Source: Metopolophium dirhodum
Taxonomy: Eukaryota > Arthropoda > Insecta > Hemiptera > Aphididae
Assembly: GCF_019925205.1 (NCBI RefSeq)
Contig: NC_083567.1
Location: 25,358,001 to 25,422,000, forward strand
Length of the DNA stretch: 64,000 nt
Reading direction: 5' to 3'
Made by a program: the position numbers and the translations under genes
Notes under the pieces: model-generated
What the model saw: the letters and a program-made list of their open reading frames with translations, nothing else
Databases searched by the model: none
What the model was told of the DNA's origin: nothing
Part shown: positions 47,780 to 60,583 of the stretch, piece by piece
Position numbering within the stretch: position 1 is the first letter of the stretch
Layout: each line of letters starts with the position of its first letter

Positions 47780-48175
47780 TTACAAAGCCGGTTAAACTTT
47801 TTACATTTTTTAGTAAATTATGCGTATATAATTTGGGGTCAAAGTGTATTTTTCAATTTTTTTAGTTCATTTTCCCGATTTTATCACATATATTTTGACA
47901 TTAAATACTATTTATCCTCTACTCATCACATCTAAAAGAATTTAGTTTTTCCTTAATTTTTCCTTTGTTTTTCATGTCGCTTTTGAAAACTACTGGGAAA
48001 TTTTTACTTTTGACCCCCCAAAGTACCAACTAGATTCACTTTTTTATCAGAAAAAGTTACTGTTGAAGAAAATCCAAGCACTTTTACTGTCCTAAAAAGT
48101 GATGACAGACACAAAAAAAAATAAAAAAAATAATTGTAAAATCAATACATTCATCGCTTCGCTCAGAATCTAAAA
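47780..48175 (-). repeat. Dispersed repeat (TTCTGAGC family), inverted copy
   Basis: Read on the minus strand it starts TTTTAGATTCTGAGCGAAGC and continues with GTGTCTGTCATCACTTTTTA, GATAAAAAAGTGAATCTAGT and CCCAGTAGTTTTCAAAAG, parallel to 24942-25180. It is about 75 percent identical by eye over 240 bp, in the opposite orientation to the 24.9-kb copy. Confidence 0.7.
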
Positions 48176-49209
48176 GCATGATTATCTATGTGGCTGGTGA
48201 TATTAAAAATCAAATGTCGATAGTGGTTTCGCCTACCAAAGAGTGGCAAAAAAAAAGTGCAGTATAATATATCAGGATTGCGTCGTGTATTTTAAATTTG
48301 TCAAACTAAAATTTACAAAAAAATTAATATTTTTTAAAACGACGTGAAATTCTACCTATTATAATATTCACCTTGCAGTATCTACTGCATAATGTAATTT
48401 GAATATGTTGTTTAATAAATTATTGGTCGACGAATAAATTAAAATTATTTTTAACAAGTAAGAAAATACTTGTAATAATAGTCACTGTGCAAAAGGCTCT
48501 GGGGCTATATTGGTTTTTTCGATGATTGTTATCATTGGCTATTGCGTATTCTATAATATATTATACCGTTCGCTGTCACTATATAGACTTGTGAAAGGGC
48601 TTTCAGTTTTACTTTAATCATACTCATTAAATTAAATCGTATTAAATTGTGTGTACCTACTTATAATGTGCAGACGTGTAATGGCGTTGCACGCTCAGTG
48701 TGATTCATGTTTTTGTTGTTGGCTTGCAGATATCGATCGTGTGTTGTGCGAAGTGGTAATATAATATACACATGCCATTTTTAAAGCAATCAGCGGTCTA
48801 TGTGTTACGACAAGCGCGTATTATTTCAATTTGTTCGAAATTCAATTCAGCGAATAAAAAGCGATTGGTCACCGTCGAATTACTGTCTGTAAAATATGAC
48901 AATTCCGACTGCTGCTGCAGCCATACGCGTAGTACCGCCAGCGGCCAGCGCAACATTTTATAATAATTAATATTATATCACCGAAAAAACAAAACAGTTG
49001 TTTGTACTATACAAATAGTAGGATTGACTGTACATTAAAATTGCTATAAATATAGCTATAAGATTAATCAGATTTACTAAAATATTATAGGCAAGTTATT
49101 ATAGTTATTCGAACTGAAATGTGCTATTTTAACTATATATTTTAGTTACCTAATTCAAGCATTAAAAACTGCATTAACTATAAAATATAGTAAACCTAAC
49201 CATAACTAA
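48176..49209. other. AT-rich spacer, no gene proven
   Basis: Includes a 63-codon plus-strand ORF at 48772-48963 (start MPFLKQSAVY, CCCSH near the end). It is preceded by a good polypyrimidine-CAG acceptor (TTTTTGTTGTTGGCTTGCAG near 48730). I cannot connect it to any family. Confidence 0.4.
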
Positions 49210-49218
49210 TAATTATAT

Positions 49219-49506
49219 ATATATTTTTTTTTTATTGATCTTGAGCCCGGCAGCTGAGACCATTAGCTATTTTTAGTTTTTACTGTATGTTATTAAGTCG
49301 GTAGGGGGCCGGAACACGTATATGTTTAGTTTGGCAGAATTTTTGATTGGGCATCCGTAGGTATCTGCCATGCCCGGGAATGGCGACACTTGTTCTCCAG
49401 ACACCGTGACTTGTCCGAAGAAAAATGCCACCCATGGCCTAGGAATCGAACTCAGGTCGACTGCGTCGCAGCCGACGCCTTAGTCCACTCGGCCACTCCG
49501 TCCCCT
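49219..49506 (-). mobile_element. tRNA-derived SINE with 9-bp target duplication
   Basis: Identical TAATTATAT flanks lie at 49210-49218 and 49507-49515. Read on the minus strand the element begins GGGGACGGAGTGGCCGAGTG, then GACTAAGGCGTCGGCTGC, then GAGTTCGATTCC, and ends in an A-rich CAATAAAAAAAAA tail. The internal promoter is visible: A box TGGCCGAGTGG and B box AGTTCGATTCC, about 38 bases apart, as in class II (Ser/Leu) tRNAs. The body after the head (GCCATGGGTGGCATTTTTC, GGTCTCAGCTGCCGGGC) is tRNA-unrelated. The anticodon arm (CTGC GAC GCAG) is an inverted repeat. A SINE, not a tRNA gene. Confidence 0.9.
49440..49504 (-). promoter_or_regulatory. Internal RNA polymerase III promoter of the SINE
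   Basis: A box TGGCCGAGTGG and B box AGTTCGATTCC match the polymerase III type 2 consensus (TRGYNNANNNG and GGTTCGANTCC) with one mismatch in the B box. Confidence 0.7.
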
Positions 49507-49515
49507 TAATTATAT

Positions 49516-51280
49516 TTATATAGTCATAATAAGTAAATCATTTTATTTATTTTACCTATTAAATAGTTATATTTACTATAATTTTTTTAACTATAATATT
49601 ATAGTAATTTTTTTCCCGTGTATATTTGTATCATACTTTTCACAACGTCCACCCCCCCCCCCCCCTATGCTACCTTATGTATACGCCATACGAAATACTC
49701 ACAGAATGACCCTTTGTTTCAGGCAATATCATAAGAAAATACAAGAAATATCTTTTTTTTAATTTTTAGAACAATTTTTATTAATAATCATAGAAGATTT
49801 CAAAATAGTATGTTTTGCAGTATCGATTTCAAAATGTCTTGAATTTTCCAAGACACCTTGTTTGTAGGTTCACGATAATAAAATATAATCACGCCCTGTA
49901 CCTACATAATATTCTGCACGACGACATTGATCGACCATTTTCTACATTATAATATTATCAATAAACAAATATTATGTAACCTACACCGGCTACTAATGAC
50001 ATGTGGAGTGATATTACTAGACATATGACATATGTAAGTTGTAGTGCATTGTGCTGTGTAACGTTTCAGCTAATAATAACGTGTTCAACCACGACAATAA
50101 ATTATACGACTGCAGTTGGATTTCTGTTGTTAGTCCATTCGATATAGCAGTTCGTTAAATCGCATTATAACTTATAATATATAATATATTTTATAATAAT
50201 ATTATTATTTTGTACCTAGCATGCCGTATAATATGGTGGAAATGTGACATGCGAATTCTCTCAACAACAATCGTGTTGTGATTCACGAACGACAGCATAA
50301 TATTAGGTGTATAATATGTGTAATTTATTATGTTTATGTATAATGCGTATTATCGTAGTAATTATTATTTCCAAGCGTACAATTATTATTATTGTCAAAT
50401 CGGGCGTTTTGTTTTGTCTTTTCGGCTTGTAAACATAATAGGTAAGTATAGGTAATATTATAGCAGTATAATTCGCCTTCGATTTTGGATTAGTATTTCA
50501 ACAACACTCTAGAACTTTGTTCTCGATTTCGGTCAGCATAGTGCTGCGGAGGAGCCATCAGGAAACCGTAGTGTATTTAAATATGTGAGTAATTTATTAC
50601 TTATTTAACATTTTAATTTATGTACTCCTCTGAATCCGTCTGTGGCGGAGAGACGTCACGGTATAGCGTGTGTGTATGAAACGTAAACTCTTATTGTTCA
50701 AACGTAGAGAATAAAATACAATGATTAAAGAACGAAGTCGGCGCACAGAATCTATTTGACTCATTATTATTATATCATTATATTATAATATAGTTTCACT
50801 GAAAAGGAATGCAACAATATCATACACGCATATTTATAACCGTTTTTTAAAGGTGATCTACGTGCTCTGTTCTTATGTGTAAGAGTTTTCATAGAACCTA
50901 AAACAATAAAATGCTTTGATATAATATGAAATTGTTATTAAACGAAACTGTCAACTGAGTAGACCCCTCACCCTGAATAACTTTTTTTGGTTTTCTTTAC
51001 AAACGAAAGTTTTTGTTTTACAAAACTTTACAAACGACTTACTTTGTAATGTTTTGATGAAAATTTTCGAAATTGGATGGGGGGGGGGGGGGCTGAAGAA
51101 ATGTCCGTACTGAGTAGGTACCTACTTGTTTGTTATCGCACGGCTCGCGCAAAGTCGTCTAAGATACTCAATCACCCCGCCAACCGCCACCAGGAGACCT
51201 ATACTCCAGCAGTATTTAATCCGAAATGTCGATATTCAAGATCGATATTTCTCTATTTCTCGATATCATTCGTGTAGCCG
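49516..51280. other. AT-rich spacer with homopolymers, no gene proven
   Basis: Contains C14 at 49652-49665 and G14 at 51079-51092. Near 50534 a TTCTCGATTTCGGTCAG site, a 48-base segment and GTGAGTAA resemble acceptor, short exon and donor, or an initiator and first exon. Nothing else supports a gene. Confidence 0.45.
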
Positions 51281-51460
51281 TGTAGGTTAGTGTAGTATAA
51301 TATAAACAATTGTCAATTGATGAAAAAAGGGTAAAACCTACAAATTAGGTATGTGTATTGTAACTTGTAAGTACTATTGTTTCCTGGATACGCCACTGTA
51401 GGTTAGTATAAAACATGTAATCAATTTATGAAAAAAGGGTAAATACTTATTTTATGTATT
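51281..51460 (+). repeat. Imperfect tandem duplication around a transposon end
   Basis: TGTAGGTTAGT and ATGAAAAAAGGGTAAA occur in the same order at 51281-51335 and 51397-51442. Just before the second copy lies CCTGGATACGCCACTG (51383-51398), which on the minus strand is a typical hAT-type end (CAGTGGCGTATCCAGG). TAGGTTAG flanks (51283-51290 and 51399-51406) mimic an 8-bp target duplication, but the left end is not recognisable. Confidence 0.6.
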
Positions 51461-53043
51461 GTTAGTAGGTTTATTAATCTACCTAATACAGTAATACCTA
51501 TGTATATTATTTTAGTGTTTATATTTGTTGAGCTATTTACATCTATTACCGTCAAAAGTGTACAATACGCACTTATGCGCATCATAACACTAACTATTAG
51601 GTACGCGTTAGCGAATCGAATACTTATAATATTTATCAAAATAGTCTTACAAAACGTTTTTCGTGTAATAATTTCGTTTAAATAATATTTGTATAATACG
51701 TGTAACGTGTGTATATCGCGTGTTGTAGTTAATAGGTATAGGTACTGTCAGCGTTAAAATGTCGTCCACATACGTATCTCGTGAATCGGTAGACGTTTAT
51801 ATTATTATACAAGAAAGTGGCTATTATACGCGTTCTTCATTACGCTTTTACACCCATGGGTGTCGCGTGAACAAAAAAATAAATTCTCTCCTGATAAAAT
51901 TAATTCAATAGGTGTACCACCGCTGCATATGCGTATAAATAGTACGATTATTGTCGTAGGCATAACACGTATAAGCCTATAACGATATGCCCATCGCCTG
52001 ACAAATTATTCAGGTTCGAAAAACCATTTTATTAAAGTGAAAAAAAATCGTCGACCACCACCGAAGTGTCGTTTAACAGTCTTATCAAGTTATAAATAAG
52101 TAGTAATATTTTATTTTCGGAATAAAGTAATATTTAGATAAGAGCGCCGTTGGTTTTATCACGGAAAGACGCTTTTTTATTGCGGAAGCGGTTTAGAGGT
52201 GTTTTTTTTTTTACGAGTAGTCGTTCAAGTGTCCGGTTAGACATAAAAAAAATAAATAAATACAAGCAAAGCCACACAAGGAGGATTCGGGATGATAATT
52301 TATACGCGTACTTAATACCTATTATATTATATATGTTTACGAAAGCTAGCCGGACGGTTTTTTTTGACGCATTTCCGAGGGGAGCGTTCGGATCACGTGC
52401 GTGGAGTAATAAACCGTGTATGATAGTAATAATAATAATTACAGAGACTGGCGCCGAAACACTTATTATATGACACTATCATCGTACATAATATTACTAT
52501 TGATTATTATTTATAAATTTATAGGTAATACTATATAATGTTATTGGTGACGGATTTCAGGATCGCGTGAATGTGCAGTGTATATTTTTCGTTCGATTTT
52601 AGCGACGTCGAACGAGGTCAGCCGGTGGTTTATCGCAGTGTATTTACGATACCTACCTATATACCTTTACTTGCGTTATCGGCATTTACGATATATTGTT
52701 TTATATATACATGGAGCGTTATAGTAGTTCACTAAATACGGACAACGCCATATTATATATGTGATATACGTGCAGCGCGTGCCGCCGTGATGACGCGAAA
52801 TGTATGGGCAATTGTTATAACCGACTAAGGTTAGGGGCTGCGCGCACAGTCATAGGTGCAGGGGGTGCAGGATAAACCGGGGCAAGGTTGTGAGTAAAGA
52901 CGTTAATGAGGAAAAAATTCAAATACGAGATCATATCGCCAACAGCAGCGCACACGGATCTCACACGATCAGGCGTTTTACCGTCGTCGTCGTTCGAGGG
53001 TTCGATTTCGAATAATATAAAACATATTATTATAATGGTAGTC

Positions 53044-53072
53044 ATAATAATAATAATAATAATAATAATAAT
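53044..53072 (+). repeat. (ATA)n microsatellite
   Basis: About 29 bases of ATAATA repeat. Confidence 0.95.
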
Positions 53073-54425
53073 CATCATCCTGCAGTTCGTATACCGGATA
53101 GATAATAACATTATTGTATCGACCACGAAAACATATATGCATAATATATGTATAGGCGTACGACGTAAGCCCGCACCGATGGTATCTGCAGCATCGCGAG
53201 GCGTGTAGGTGTCCAATACTCGTTAATAGAATGAAAGAAAAAAGAAAATACCATCCAAATCCGAGTGGCTTAAATCGTATGGGACTGGCCTAACCGGATG
53301 AATACATAGACTTATATTGTGCATATGATGTGAATAGACGCCGCCTTTAACCGCGGTATCGCGCGTAAGTCATATGGCTCGAGGAGATTATAATATAGTT
53401 TCTAGCCGGATTTGTTTTGACCGGTCTAACGCTGTATGCCCGCCCTTATATATTATGGCCATATTAAACTTATATTAGAAAAACCGTAGTCCTTTGTCAC
53501 CACTCTCCAGTATGGATGGTGCAGGGCATGTGATAAATCTGAAAACCTTTGCCACTTGCAATGGCTTATGGCAATGATAATTTAATGCCACTTAATATAA
53601 TATAAACTAACCAATTGGTACTCGAAAACGATTGCTGTAGGAGTTTGAAAAACCGACGATCGTCCAAATCGAAACCACTGTTTACGCCGGCTCGAATTGC
53701 ACTTGTGTTAGCTCGACGACCGACGTTCGTAAAACCCTATCACGTGACCCCTTGGTGGATCCTATGAAAGGGCAATAGGGTTATACTCCTTCCACCCTAT
53801 TAAAAATATTACAATATAGTCAAACATCGAAGTCTTATACAATTATATGTAGAGGCACTTAAAACCAATAAATTTAAAAATGGCATATATATTATGTATA
53901 GCGTTGTTACAATAAAATACAATCGATGACTGACTCGATTGTATGACCGTACGGCTAGTTCGTACGTGATCTAGGTCAAAACGTCCAAGCACAAAATATC
54001 CAAATTTAAACGGTATAAGTAGTTTGAAAATGATTTGTTCGATCGGCCATCCCTAGAATACATATAGTTTTTACTGTTCAGTTTCCATTTATTAAAGTTG
54101 TCTCCCTTAGTGTTGATGTCAGTAGATAGTATAAGAATTGATTCAATACGATAATTTAAAAAAGTATTTATAGGTGCTGCTATGATAAATATGACCAAAT
54201 TTTCGTATCGGAAAAAATTTGAATTACCCGCGCCTCATCTTTGATTCTTGAACCCGTGACTGACGCAGTCGCGCATATAATACCTATACCGAACGAGCCC
54301 ACTGCAGCTATCATCGAAGTACCACGCATACCTATACAATAACTACTACATAATTGTATAACATAAAATGCATGTGTGTGCGGTGCAGTCGGGTCATCTA
54401 CCGCGGTCGTAGCATCGTCCCTACT

Positions 54426-54449
54426 CGTCGTCGTCGTCGTCGTCGTCGT
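54426..54449 (+). repeat. (CGT)n trinucleotide repeat
   Basis: Eight CGT units. They read as poly-valine or poly-threonine in overlapping ORFs, which makes those ORFs look longer than chance. Confidence 0.95.
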
Positions 54450-54865
54450 GGTCGAGAACAAATGTAACCGTCGACGAAACTTTAAAGTACTATCGTTGTA
54501 CTCGCAGGCCACCGCACATGTACGCGCATGCGTATTACACGTAGGCGACCGCCAAACGGGGAAAAAAGCGACGTCATGTCGTCGGTCGCGGCGGGAGTGA
54601 CGTCTGCCGCGGCGCGTACTTAATGGCCGCGTTTATAGCCGCGGCAAAACGATATATATTCTCACGAGCTTTGTCCGAGCGCGCGTGCACATTATACGTA
54701 CACAGTAGGTAGGCACAGACGGATACCACTCACGTCGTACGCTTAAAATATACGAAAGGCATATTATCATGACCACTGTACCGGCGTACCTACAAGTTAT
54801 ATAGGTATACGAGTGCGTGTTTGTGCATATTATACATATATGTGAGCAAAACATATAAGCAGCAG

Positions 54866-54871
<6 letters not shown>

Positions 54872-54909
<38 letters not shown>
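54872..54909. repeat. (AT)n tract
   Basis: About 38 bases of pure AT. Confidence 0.95.
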
Positions 54910-54912
<3 letters not shown>

Positions 54913-55358
54913 GATGCGTGAGCACTTAGGTATATACCAGCGGCGGCAAACCGCAGCAGTAGTATACGCGCATATCAGCCATATAACTATATAATATTAT
55001 AATTCCTCTATATATTGTGTGTTTATTTTAGAAGAATATATATTTTAATTTTTATTTTGTACCGTTACCCGCGCCTCCACCGCGAGCTTGTCAACGCTGC
55101 AGCAGTGGAGCGCACGCTGCAAGTCCCGGGTAAACGCGATTTGAGCTTCGATTTGACGTGCGTATATACGTGTGTTGGAGAACGGTTCCCAGGCAGCGGC
55201 GTATATAGGTAGGTATAGGTACACTTACCACGACGTATACTAATATATACACGTATATGTAAAAGAAAAAAAATCTCCGAGGGGGCACCGCTACCCTCGC
55301 CGCCGCCGCCGTCGACCGTGAAATAATGAATCCTTATTGTATTTAAATATCGTACACC

Positions 55359-55372
55359 CGCGCGCGCGCGCG
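55359..55372. repeat. (CG)n tract
   Basis: Seven CG dinucleotides, self-complementary. Survival of such a run argues against heavy CpG methylation decay here. Confidence 0.9.
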
Positions 55373-58300
55373 AGCCTGACTGATGTGAAATCGTTTAACA
55401 ATAGCCGAGTGTATACGATTGTTCTCCGGGTCCGGGGCACAATAATGATAATTAAAAAAAAAAAGAAAAGAAAAATAAATCCCGTAAAATCGTGGAGAAA
55501 AATCGTTTGTGATAATATTATTATTAAAATATTATATTATAACGTCGCGTGGCGAAGACGTGTATGCACCTACCTACCTATGTATAGTATCATATTATAC
55601 GTATTATGTGTAGGTACCTACATTATACGCCGCGCAAACGGCAGAGACGTTTTTTGTTTTTACGACCGACTGCTGCAGTAAGTAGATACGCATTACCCAT
55701 CAACCGGCTCTTTACATCTACCACGTCTATACGCCGCCGCAAAACTGCGTGTACAGCGCATCGTCTTCGTGCATTATCGATCACTCTAATGCTTATATAT
55801 TATTATTATATGCATATAATATTATATACATGCTGCAGGTATACGTCGAATATAAATACTCGCTACATTATTATAATGCTCACTTATACGTCGAGCCGCG
55901 ACGGATTTTTAATTAAAAAAACGACACGCTGCTACTGCCGCCGCAACCGCGCTGTCGGTATATATATATATATAGGTACACCGAGCGCATTCAGTATATA
56001 CATTGGTAGGTACCTGGTTACCTGCCTACCTACCTAGCTGTACTATTGCTACCGCTGTTGCCGCGTTCGTCTGCGGACCACCGCCGACGGCAGCGGCGAC
56101 CGAACGACCGTTAATGAAACCTAATTATCGGACATTAATTATGTACGTGCCTCCTCCTCACACGCCGCCACTCTCTCCCCCCCCCCCCGCGACGTTTGCT
56201 TCGAGCGGTGATTTATTGTGATATTCGCAGAAAAATAAAATAAATACAACCGAAGATGCGATTTTTTTCCTCGCATATAATATTATTATTATTATAGGTA
56301 CGCGTCGATCGCAGCACGACAGGATAAACGTGAAAGCTCGTTGAAGTCTCCCGCGCGCGCATTTCTATGCTGCTCGTGGCGGAGAAGTCGAATTTTCGAA
56401 AAAAATCATAAGATAATCACACCGCGCTTGCTATCGATATTCGATAATGATTAATCTGAGGGGAATAAAATATGCCGTTCAGTAAATGTCGATGCGAAAT
56501 ATTTTCAAAAGACATCCTTAAAAATATATTATATACATTGCGTTATAATATCTTCCTTTCCACATAATAATTATTATATGTGCCAATAAACTACCAAAGT
56601 AAGTATAATAATTATATACTCCTATATAATATATTATATTATAATAAGTAATTATTAAAACAAAAACGTATTTTCCTATCCGCGGTCATTTTGGTATAAT
56701 TCTGTTGAATGCCTATGTGACGATTTGCATTATGTTTAATTCGGTAAGTTTCAATGCGCACATTGTATTACTTAATAAAAGACATTCAATAATTTGACGA
56801 TAAGATTAGATTTTTTTGAAAATATTTTAATTTGCAAATAGAAGCCTATAACCTCGCCCACTTACATAATATACAGGTATGCAGACGCGTCACATTCGAA
56901 AATCACGAATTTCGTAAATTAAAAAAGAATAATGTCCTCAAGACATATTTTAACCTCAAGTTCACCACATTCATTAGTCTGAAAACCTACAAACTTATGT
57001 CACTCGATTTTTCTTACCCAATTACATTATATCGCGTCCCACGTTTGAGTTTTTAAAATGTCCCTTGTATTCTCAGGCCATATATATTTGAATATATTTT
57101 TAAAATAAGCTATTACTAGTATTAACATTATATTGTATTATAACTTCCTATCAATTTTAATGTTCCCACGTACGTTTATCGATGTTAACACATATTATAC
57201 ATACTCATTATAACACCAAAACGATTGTCAATTTATAGAAAAAGGTATTTCACACATTCGTTTAAAACACGTAAATCAATTTTGTTCTAGGTGGTCCATT
57301 ACGTTTACTTTGCATAATAATATTTTATACCAATTCTCTTATCATTACCATTGGTATTATATGTTTTGTAAATATAATTGAGTACCTATTCAATATTTAT
57401 GAGTTTATGTCTTACAGCTATAATATAATGTGTGGTCGATCCTCTGATAATTAACTGACAATAATGACTTGGAAATGGTGTCATCCGCATCGTGGGATAA
57501 TCGAATATCTAACAATAGAGATCCTAGAGTTATTTAATTAACATCATCGAGGGAATTAAATTAGAATTGTGAATTCATTTAACATAATTAGTCGACCGTA
57601 AATGATGACTAGCAATACTTTTTTCAATTCGTGTTAAATTGAAATAATAATAGAAATTAATTATTTATAATATTACTTTTACATGAGTATTTCATTTTTT
57701 ACCAAACAAATTTAAATCATTTTTGTTGTCAGATTTTTTGAGATAAAATACAAATTGAGAATACTTAAATGTACATTTAAAATTAATTATATATATATTA
57801 TGATGTTTAATATGTTGTTATTTAGTCAAAGATATAGATAGAAAGAACGTACAATATAATAACATGTTAATAAAACAATAATAACAACTTAAAGAATGAG
57901 TAAATCTTTATAAGTTTATTTAATTAAATAATTATATAAATATCTTTAATTACCAATAGTATCGACATTAAAAATAAATAAATAAGGTGTTCATTATTCT
58001 TTACTGTATAAGTATTCGTAACAGGCATATAAATTACATTTAATGATCCACATTATTAAAATTGAAAAATATATAGATAGTAAATACTCATTTATATTTA
58101 TTATACAATACAACAACTAGAACAACTATACGTGAAAATGTGTTCAATAAAAAAAAAATAATACCGAACAAAAGTCTGATCATCAGAATAAAAATTGAAA
58201 AAAAGTTACAGTACGAGCATACTGATATATATTATTTGTAAGTTATAACGATAGCTACCAGCTGCATTGCCGTGTATAAAATTAAGGCAAATCATATGCA

Positions 58301-58456
58301 AATAATAAATATAGACGTTATAGATTTTAGAACAATAATTATATTAATATTGTATTACCTACAGTTATTTTATAATATTATGTACCTATACTTAAATAAT
58401 ATTGTTTCTGAACTAACCTTATGAAGAAGTCGACGTTTTCAACGGTTTGAACAAAA

Positions 58457-58669
58457 CTACACTCCGAACTTTAAATTTTCGAAGTCCCGTAGTCTTAGTG
58501 CAGTGTTTATGTATTCAAATGGGCATTTCCGGTGGCCGATGAGCTTTGGCAACCGAGAGGAGAGACGACCAAAAATGGTGGCGCCTGCTCGTAATGGATA
58601 CCCGGCGGCGGCGGCTGTAATTACCGTGTACGTGCAAGTCATGAAAAAGGTCACAGACAGGAAACGCAT
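58457..58669 (-). CDS. Possible small secreted protein, 70 codons, unrecognised
   Basis: The frame opens with ATG, then a hydrophobic stretch (MRFLSVTFFMTCTYTVITAA) ending in AAAGYP, which has the shape of a cleavable signal peptide with a cut near residues 21-23. The remainder (about 47 residues, LRAGATIFGRLSSRLPKLIG through RDFENLKFGV) is basic with one cysteine. Codon third positions are GC-rich compared with the surroundings, which may reflect coding or merely the CpG patch. A plus-strand frame of 64 codons (58503-58697) overlaps it, so openness alone is weak evidence. No splice site, TATA box or poly-A signal was tied to it. It may be a chance ORF. Confidence 0.2.
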   Translation of the reverse strand: MRFLSVTFFMTCTYTVITAAAAGYPLRAGATIFGRLSSRLPKLIGHRKCPFEYINTALRLRDFENLKFGV

Positions 58670-60583
58670 ATGTACACAATTATACTTATGTAAATAAAAA
58701 ATGAATTATTCCTAATTCGGGAATAGCACTGCACCACTGCCGTTCGTCTCGACAAAACGCCCCTGCCGAGACAATGGATGGCGTAATAATAATAATATAC
58801 ACGCATCAGAACGTCTATGCGTAATACTATGAAAAAACAGCACACTCGTTAAGACGAAGTACCTATAGGTACACACGAGCTGTACGTACAGTATAATATT
58901 GTCGATACCTATTTATTGTATTGCGTATACGTGGCCGGAATAATGGACCGGTGATGCGGTTATTATAACAGCGTCCCATCATTTAAGTAATCTATTTCGT
59001 ATCTACAATCTACATAATATTATTGTCTAAATAAATCCGCGATTGCAAGACGACTTTTGATACGATAATAATATTAATAAATCGTATAATCCATCGCTCC
59101 ACATCACTGCACCCGCAGCCATTCGCTTGAAAACGGATTTCGCTGACCATCTCCTCCTCCTCCTCCTCCTCCTTCGACAAACAAATAATATATCGAGATC
59201 GCAGACGAAATTAAATCAACCAAAACAAAATATATTTACAAAACCTATGCATTGGTGTATAATCTGCAACTTACCGTCAATATATTATCCCCATAATTTT
59301 ATTAATTTTTAACACCTATATACTTCGACGAAAAAATTAACGTCACCGACGAAATCGTACCGATTGTGAATTTGTTTTCATATATTTCTACAATCGTCTA
59401 TGAGTAGGTACCTATACATTAATATGGAGTTGACGGACACAAGCAATTTCCGGCATCGTTAGTTCCTGACAAAATATCTGCATATCCTGTCAGTGCACGC
59501 AGTGACGTCTGCAGTATGTTGTTTTTTTTAATGTTTATGAAATATAGTCATATGTATATAATCAGATCACGTCAGTATATAAGACTTATAAGTCATAATC
59601 ATTAACCAGTAAATAAAATATTCTGGTTTGCATCCGTGGTAATTTTTCGTTTAGTGTGTACGACACCGACAACTCAGCTCATGAGGTTATTATTATTATT
59701 ATGCCCATGATTGTCCATCGACTTTTATTACTAACGCGTATGTCACACCTCAACATCTTTACGTGTTGAAAATATGTATTAATTTTATACTTTATACAAG
59801 GTATATAACAGAATGACCTGACAAATAAAATAACTTTTATTCTAATCAATATTTTATAACTTTTTTTTTATACAGATATAATTTATAGACGTTTGCGTTA
59901 TAAGTACAGTAGGTATAGTAAGTACAGTAGGTATACAGTTTTAAAAAATTTAGTCGATTTGTAAATGCTATTTTTAGAAACATTTTGACGGTAAAAATGT
60001 TTATTTGAGTAAAGTATGAAGTAGTTTATTTCTTAAATTGTTTTTATTATATCAATATTTTTTGGGAGTAAATTAATTCTGAACGTAGTTAAATTTTTCA
60101 AAATATTCTTTTTGGGAATTTTCAGATATAAGTAAATCTTAAATTATTTAGTATCCATATCATGAGTGTGAGAATTCTTCTCACTTTTCAGATATCTTCG
60201 GTTGCACTCAGTTTACCATGTATAATAATATGAAAAATACGTAATTGCGACGTTAAATGTGTAGATGAAGTGGTATATCTCAGGCTATGTAGGTACCTGC
60301 CTGTTGTGCTTTGTATTTGCTGTGTGAAAAATGATTGTCTTTGTGCGAATTAGTATAATATTATGCTGTATAAGTGTTGAACGGTTATTATCAAAAATTT
60401 TCATTCAAAATGTACCAAATGTATAGGTGTATTTTATATACCATTATTATAGGGCATGTTGTTTTCATGTCCAAAAATGTAATATGCCATTCTCAATTGA
60501 TTAACAACACAAAATCGGTGCGGCTCAATAACAGCGACTTCCTGGCCTAATAATTTCTTGGTGAAATCATCCCTAGTCAGGAC
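58670..60583. other. AT-rich spacer, no gene proven
   Basis: Contains a CTC trinucleotide run at 59151-59172, inside which the ORF 59127-59312 reads poly-leucine. GTAGGTACCTA-type motifs lie at 58860 and 59406. Nothing else was recognised. Confidence 0.5.

Larger units (their letters stand above)
51461..58456. other. AT-rich DNA with CpG-rich patches and simple repeats, no gene proven
   Basis: CpG-rich patches: 52550-53380, 53640-53740, 54240-54680, 55060-55390, 55640-56130 and 56290-56400. ORFs of 100-143 codons here (52815-53216, 52906-53208, 54180-54512, 55606-56037) run through trinucleotide repeats or overlap in opposite strands, and their predicted proteins are low complexity. The inverted repeat GCCGCG/CGCGGC lies at 54627-54646. 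Regulatory DNA or long introns of a neighbouring gene are plausible but unproven. Confidence 0.5.

Noticed and set aside
49440..49506. Functional tRNA-Ser or tRNA-Leu gene
   Set aside because: There is no acceptor-stem closure, the anticodon arm is abnormal, and the sequence continues into a SINE body with an A-rich tail and target duplications.
50534..50590. Short exon between an acceptor-like TCGGTCAG and GTGAGTAA
   Set aside because: Single candidate of 48 bp without neighbouring exons; such pairs arise often by chance in AT-rich DNA.
52815..53216. Overlapping ORFs of 133 and 100 codons on opposite strands
   Set aside because: Both read through the ATA microsatellite as poly-isoleucine. 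No domain or splice support.
54180..54600. ORFs of 110 and 74 codons on opposite strands
   Set aside because: Both depend on the CGT repeat (poly-Thr and poly-Val).
55337..56221. ORFs of 114, 143 and 72 codons on the plus strand
   Set aside because: Low-complexity Tyr/Arg/Ile-rich readings of alternating AT and CpG patches, overlapping each other in different frames, with no recognisable domain.
56832..57056. 74-codon ORF
   Set aside because: Protein-like composition but no recognisable domain, and only a weak CAG/GTATG context around 56875. Not enough to annotate.
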